From: Chloroflexota bacterium
GTDB taxonomy: Bacteria; Chloroflexota; UBA4733
Assembly (NCBI GenBank): GCA_025980355.1
Contig: JAICXR010000126.1
Span: 1 to 8,276, forward strand
Reading direction: 5' to 3'
DNA: 8,276 nucleotides
Numbering within the stretch: the first letter of the stretch is position 1; the number at the start of each line of letters is the position of its first letter. The notes under the pieces are model-generated. The model searched no databases. It was not told the DNA's origin and was given only the letters and a program-made list of their open reading frames with translations. Below, piece by piece: positions 5,794-8,276 of this stretch. The translations under genes were made by a program, and so were the position numbers.

Positions 5794-5801
5794 AGTATAA
5801 T
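5794..5801. promoter_or_regulatory. Overlapping divergent -10 boxes (plus TATAAT, minus TATACT)
   Basis: The plus strand has the perfect -10 consensus TATAAT (5796-5801), and the minus strand has TATACT (5794-5799) on the same bases. This lies between two divergent genes. The plus box would start transcription near 5808, giving a ~65-base leader for the solute-binding protein. The minus box would start near 5787, giving a ~27-base leader with the AGGAG site of the VOC gene. I find no good -35 on either strand at 16-18 bp. The AT-rich octamer is conspicuous in this GC-rich context. Confidence 0.5.
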
Positions 5802-5818
5802 GACGGGCCCGCTATCCC

Positions 5819-5829
5819 GTGATCGTCAC
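5819..5829. promoter_or_regulatory. Small dyad GTGA-TCG-TCAC downstream of the plus -10 box
   Basis: An 11-base perfect inverted repeat lies about 18 bases after the TATAAT box, in the presumed leader of the solute-binding protein gene. Its position would suit a repressor operator. It is short and could be chance. Confidence 0.2.
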
Positions 5830-5873
5830 CCTGGCGGCCTGTTGTTGGTAGTGGCACGGGCAAAGGGGATCGC

Positions 5874-6710
5874 GTGGCCTTGGAGCAGGACGTGCCGCGT
5901 TCTTTTACGACCAGCCAGCGCAAGTTCATGCTCTTCTGCGCCTGCCTGGTCGTGCTCGGCGCGGTGGCCCTGGGTTGGTCCCTGACCCGCTATCCACCGC
6001 TGCCGCCCCGGCATCCGCTGCCGCCCGATACCGGCATGGCACAGGTCGAGGCCAGCGGCGTGCTCCGGGTGGCGATGGACGCCAGCTACCCCCCGTTCGC
6101 CGTCGCGGCAGCGGACGGCAGCGTCCACGGCTTCGACGTCGATCTCGCCCGCGCCATCGCCGGACAACTGGGTGCGACGGCGCAACTGCTCAACATCAGC
6201 GAGGATAGCCTCTCGGATGCGCTGATCGCCGGTCAGGCCGACGTCATCATCTCCGAACAGCGCCCGGACCCGCGCTTGGGCCTCGCCTATAGCATCCCCT
6301 ATTACAACGCCGGCCAGGTGCTCCTCGTTGCGGCGGACAATGGGCAGATCACTGGCCTGACCGACCTCCACGACCAGACGGTTGGCGTGGAGTTGGGCAG
6401 CGACGCCGACGACTGGCTGCGCCGCCAGCCTGCGTCAACGGTGCGGGTGAAGCACTACGACGCCGTCGGCGGCGCCATCGCGGACCTGGAAGCCGGCGCT
6501 ATTGCCGCCGTCATCACCGACGCGCCCAATGCCGCGGATTTCATGCAGCGGGGCGCAACGATCCGCATCGCCGGTCCCGCCTTGACCCAGGACCCGTACG
6601 TCGTCGCCGCGGCGCCCCAGAACCTCTCCCTGATCCGCGCCGTGAACCGGGCGCTCACGGCGTTGCAGGCGGACGGCACGCTGCCGGCGATGCTGGCGAA
6701 GGACGTGTGA
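5874..6710 (+). CDS. ABC-type amino-acid-like solute-binding protein, family 3 (SBP_bac_3), membrane-anchored
   Basis: This is a periplasmic-binding-protein-like receptor of 278 residues. After a charged N-terminus comes a hydrophobic segment (~18-37) and a Pro-rich tether YPPLPPRHPLPP (40-51). The SBP family-3 fold follows: LRVAMDASYPPFAV (64-77), then GFDVDLARAIAGQLG (86-100), the first-lobe segment DALIAGQADVIIS (115-127), the hinge/second-lobe region TVGVELGSDADDW (169-181) and AAVITDAP (211-218). Members bind polar amino acids or related small ligands for an ABC importer, or serve as sensor domains. There is no Leu-x-x-Cys lipobox at the end of the hydrophobic segment (the Cys residues at 22 and 24 are inside its start), so it may stay anchored by an uncleaved signal. 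No permease or ATPase gene is adjacent. The GTG start has AAAGGGG (5862-5868) five bases upstream. Its last 56 bp overlap the rlmA 3' end on the other strand. Confidence 0.9.
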   Translation: MALEQDVPRSFTTSQRKFMLFCACLVVLGAVALGWSLTRYPPLPPRHPLPPDTGMAQVEASGVLRVAMDASYPPFAVAAADGSVHGFDVDLARAIAGQLGATAQLLNISEDSLSDALIAGQADVIISEQRPDPRLGLAYSIPYYNAGQVLLVAADNGQITGLTDLHDQTVGVELGSDADDWLRRQPASTVRVKHYDAVGGAIADLEAGAIAAVITDAPNAADFMQRGATIRIAGPALTQDPYVVAAAPQNLSLIRAVNRALTALQADGTLPAMLAKDV

Positions 6711-7656
6711 GAGCGCGCCGGCTGGGGCGGACGGGCTCGGCCGGCCCGGCGATCGGCCGGAAGAGCCGGATGGCCACGTCGACCGCCGTGCGCAACGGCG
6801 CCGTCGCCTCGACGGCCGCCCGCCTCGCCTGGTCGATGTTCCAGCCGAACGGCGTCATGGTGAGCAGGTCGCCGATCTGCTCGCCGGTCGTCACGGTCAG
6901 CTCGTAGCCGAGCCGCCGCTCCGACAGCGGCGTGAAGGAGGGCGCCAGGGTGGGGAGGAACTGCTCCGGTTCGTGCGGTGTCACCTCGGCGTAGATCTGC
7001 TGGCGCAAGGCGTAGAGGTGGTGGGGGCCGGGGCCGACGACCACCAGGGCCCCGTCCGGGCGGAGCACGCGCCGGAACTCCGCCGGGGCGAACGGCGCAA
7101 AGACGCTCAGCACGACGTCCAGCGACGCGCTCGCCACCGGCAGGTCGACGACGCTCGCCACCAGCCAGGTGATCGCCTTGGAGCGATGGGTCGCGTATTG
7201 CATGCCGTGCCGGGAGATGTCAACGCCGTAGAGGGCCGGAAGCGGGGCGACCGGCAGCGACGTGAGCGCAGCGCCCAGACGGGCGAGATAGTAGCCTTCG
7301 CCGGCGCCGGCATCCAGGACGTTGCGCGCAGGCCGATGCGGTGCGCCGGACAGGGCAGCCGCGACGACGCCGTTGATCGCGTCCGAGATGGGAGCATAGA
7401 ACCCGCTTTCGAGGAACCGTCGGCGGGCCAGGATCATGTCCCGGTTGTCGCCCGGATCCTTGGAACGGCGTTGCGCGGCGGGCAGGAGGTTGACGTAGCC
7501 CTGGCGGGCGATGTCGAAGGAATGGCCGCTCGGGCAGCGATAGGCGCGCTCCTGCCGTTGCAGCGCCTCACGGCAGTAGGGGCAGCGGAGGATGCAGTCG
7601 GCCGCCGCCGGCGTACTGCCCGCCGGCACGTCGTCGGATGCATTCCCCGTCGTCAC
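6655..7656 (-). CDS. rlmA: 23S rRNA (guanine-N1)-methyltransferase RlmA
   Basis: RlmA (RrmA/TlrB) uses SAM to methylate N1 of G745 or G748 in helix 35 of 23S rRNA. The zinc site C25-x2-C28-x12-C41-x3-H45 has the spacing of E. coli RlmA. It is followed by the family block FDIARQGYVNLLP (47-59), KDPGD (66-70), the SAM motif VLDAGAGEGYYLARLG (113-128), GVDIS (144-148), GPGPHHLYALRQQIYAEV (208-225) and MTPFGWN (267-273). Sequence alone does not decide between the RlmA(I) (G745) and RlmA(II)/TlrB (G748) types; the latter contributes to tylosin resistance. The protein has a ~24-residue leader before the zinc finger and a ~35-residue Pro/Ala/Arg-rich tail (299-333) beyond the usual family end. The tail is encoded partly over the 3' end of the convergent solute-binding protein gene. 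The GTG start overlaps the glycerate kinase stop as GTGA, implying coupled translation; no strong Shine-Dalgarno is present. Confidence 0.93.
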   Translation of the reverse strand: MTTGNASDDVPAGSTPAAADCILRCPYCREALQRQERAYRCPSGHSFDIARQGYVNLLPAAQRRSKDPGDNRDMILARRRFLESGFYAPISDAINGVVAAALSGAPHRPARNVLDAGAGEGYYLARLGAALTSLPVAPLPALYGVDISRHGMQYATHRSKAITWLVASVVDLPVASASLDVVLSVFAPFAPAEFRRVLRPDGALVVVGPGPHHLYALRQQIYAEVTPHEPEQFLPTLAPSFTPLSERRLGYELTVTTGEQIGDLLTMTPFGWNIDQARRAAVEATAPLRTAVDVAIRLFRPIAGPAEPVRPSRRALTRPSPASPAACRPPATP

Positions 7657-8276
7657 GAGGTCAACACCAGCAGGAGATCGTTGACATTGGTCCCGCTGGG
7701 CCCGGTGCGGACCAGGGCGCCGGCGGCATCGAGCAGCGGATAGGCGTCGTTGCGGGCCAGGGCGGCGGTCGCGTCCAGGCCGCGCCGCGCCGCCCGTTCC
7801 ACCGTACTGCCATCGACGATCGCCCCGGCCGCGTCAGTCGGACCGTCGCCGCCATCGGTGGCGAGCGCGGCGACCGTGATATCGGGCTGGCCGTCGATCA
7901 GCAGCGCGGCGGCCAGCGCCAGTTCCTGGTCGCGACCGCCCGTGCCGTCGCCGCGTACCGTCACCGTGGCTTCGCCGCCGGCAATCAGGCAGAATGGCCC
8001 CGGTCGGCTTTGTGCCCGGGCGCGCGCCTCCGTCAGCAGGAGGCGGGCGACGTCGCGCGCCTCGCCCTGGAGGGTAGTGCTGAAGAGCACCGCCGCGTAG
8101 CCCTGCCCCTCCGCCGCCCGCTGCGCCGCCCGGCACGCCTGGTCGAGACTGCCGATCACGAGCGCCTGACTACGAGCAAAGCAGGGATCACCCGGCTTCG
8201 GCGTCTCCGGCACATCCCCCCGCACACCCGCCAGCAGTCGCTCCAGGACGGTCGGGGGGACGCAAGCGCGCAGTTC
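7653..8276 (-). CDS. Glycerate 2-kinase, MOFRL family, C-terminal part (5' end outside window)
   Basis: This is the C-terminal ~207 residues of a DUF4147/MOFRL glycerate kinase (TtuD/GckA type, not the GlxK type), which phosphorylates D-glycerate to 2-phosphoglycerate. The frame is open to the right edge with no stop, and the first visible residues (LERLLAG, then ETPKPGD) match the family, so the true start lies beyond 8276. MOFRL landmarks counted from the edge are GGEATVTV (100-107), GTGGRDQE (111-118), ATDGGDGPTDAAGA (139-152) and GPSGTNVNDLL (192-202). The glycine-rich G-G-E and the TDGxDGPTDAAGA block are the nucleotide and substrate elements of the family. Its TGA overlaps the GTG of rlmA by the GTGA quartet, so the two are very probably cotranscribed, although their functions are unrelated. 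The N-terminal domain cannot be assessed. Confidence 0.93.
   Translation of the reverse strand, partial: ELRACVPPTVLERLLAGVRGDVPETPKPGDPCFARSQALVIGSLDQACRAAQRAAEGQGYAAVLFSTTLQGEARDVARLLLTEARARAQSRPGPFCLIAGGEATVTVRGDGTGGRDQELALAAALLIDGQPDITVAALATDGGDGPTDAAGAIVDGSTVERAARRGLDATAALARNDAYPLLDAAGALVRTGPSGTNVNDLLLVLTS

Noticed and set aside
6973..7743. 256-codon plus-strand frame antisense to rlmA and the end of the glycerate kinase gene
   Set aside because: No family resemblance; both minus-strand genes are certain.

Overview
The window is 8.3 kb of GC-rich bacterial DNA (about two thirds G+C by eye). Short intergenic gaps, GTG starts and tail-to-tail gene overlaps point to a compact genome. The gene mix (a CheA hybrid kinase with a C-terminal receiver, RecF, a CinA-like protein, MOFRL glycerate kinase, RlmA, and decayed MNT/HEPN and Uma2-type genes) is what I would expect from a Chloroflexota-type genome. 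That is inference from protein style only; no rRNA or lineage marker is present.

Layout. (1) Bases 1-1277, plus strand: the C-terminal part of a CheA-type histidine kinase (ATPase, CheW and receiver domains), cut off by the window edge. (2) Bases 1250-2428, minus: recF, convergent with and overlapping cheA by 28 bp. It starts at a GTG placed just after a TANNNT -10 box, so the mRNA may be leaderless. (3) Bases 2475-2972, plus: a CinA C-terminal-domain protein divergent from recF, with an altered active-site motif. (4) Bases 2973-4081: about 1.1 kb without an intact gene. It holds a probable Uma2-family N-terminal remnant (minus) and a clear wreck of an MntA/HepT toxin-antitoxin pair (plus). 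The catalytic motifs of both partners are still readable, but a frameshift and an internal deletion have broken it. The last ~370 bp hold nothing I can identify. (5) Bases 4082-4657, plus: a NTP_transf_6-type nucleotidyltransferase. (6) Bases 4838-5404, plus: a GNAT acetyltransferase of the AAC(6')-like group. (7) Bases 5401-5760, minus: a VOC/glyoxalase-fold protein, convergent with the GNAT. (8) Bases 5874-6710, plus: an orphan family-3 solute-binding protein with an N-terminal membrane segment. It shares with the VOC gene a short divergent promoter region containing overlapping -10 boxes on both strands. (9) Bases 6655-7656 and 7653-8276, minus: RlmA 23S rRNA guanine methyltransferase and, upstream and coupled by a GTGA overlap, the C-terminal part of a MOFRL glycerate kinase that runs off the window.

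The genes do not form one pathway. They are chemotaxis-like signalling, recombinational repair, rRNA modification, small-molecule metabolism or transport, and a patch of accessory-gene decay. The only visible cotranscribed pair is glycerate kinase-rlmA. The most distinctive region is the decayed 2973-4081 patch beside an intact nucleotidyltransferase. I see no complete novel system.
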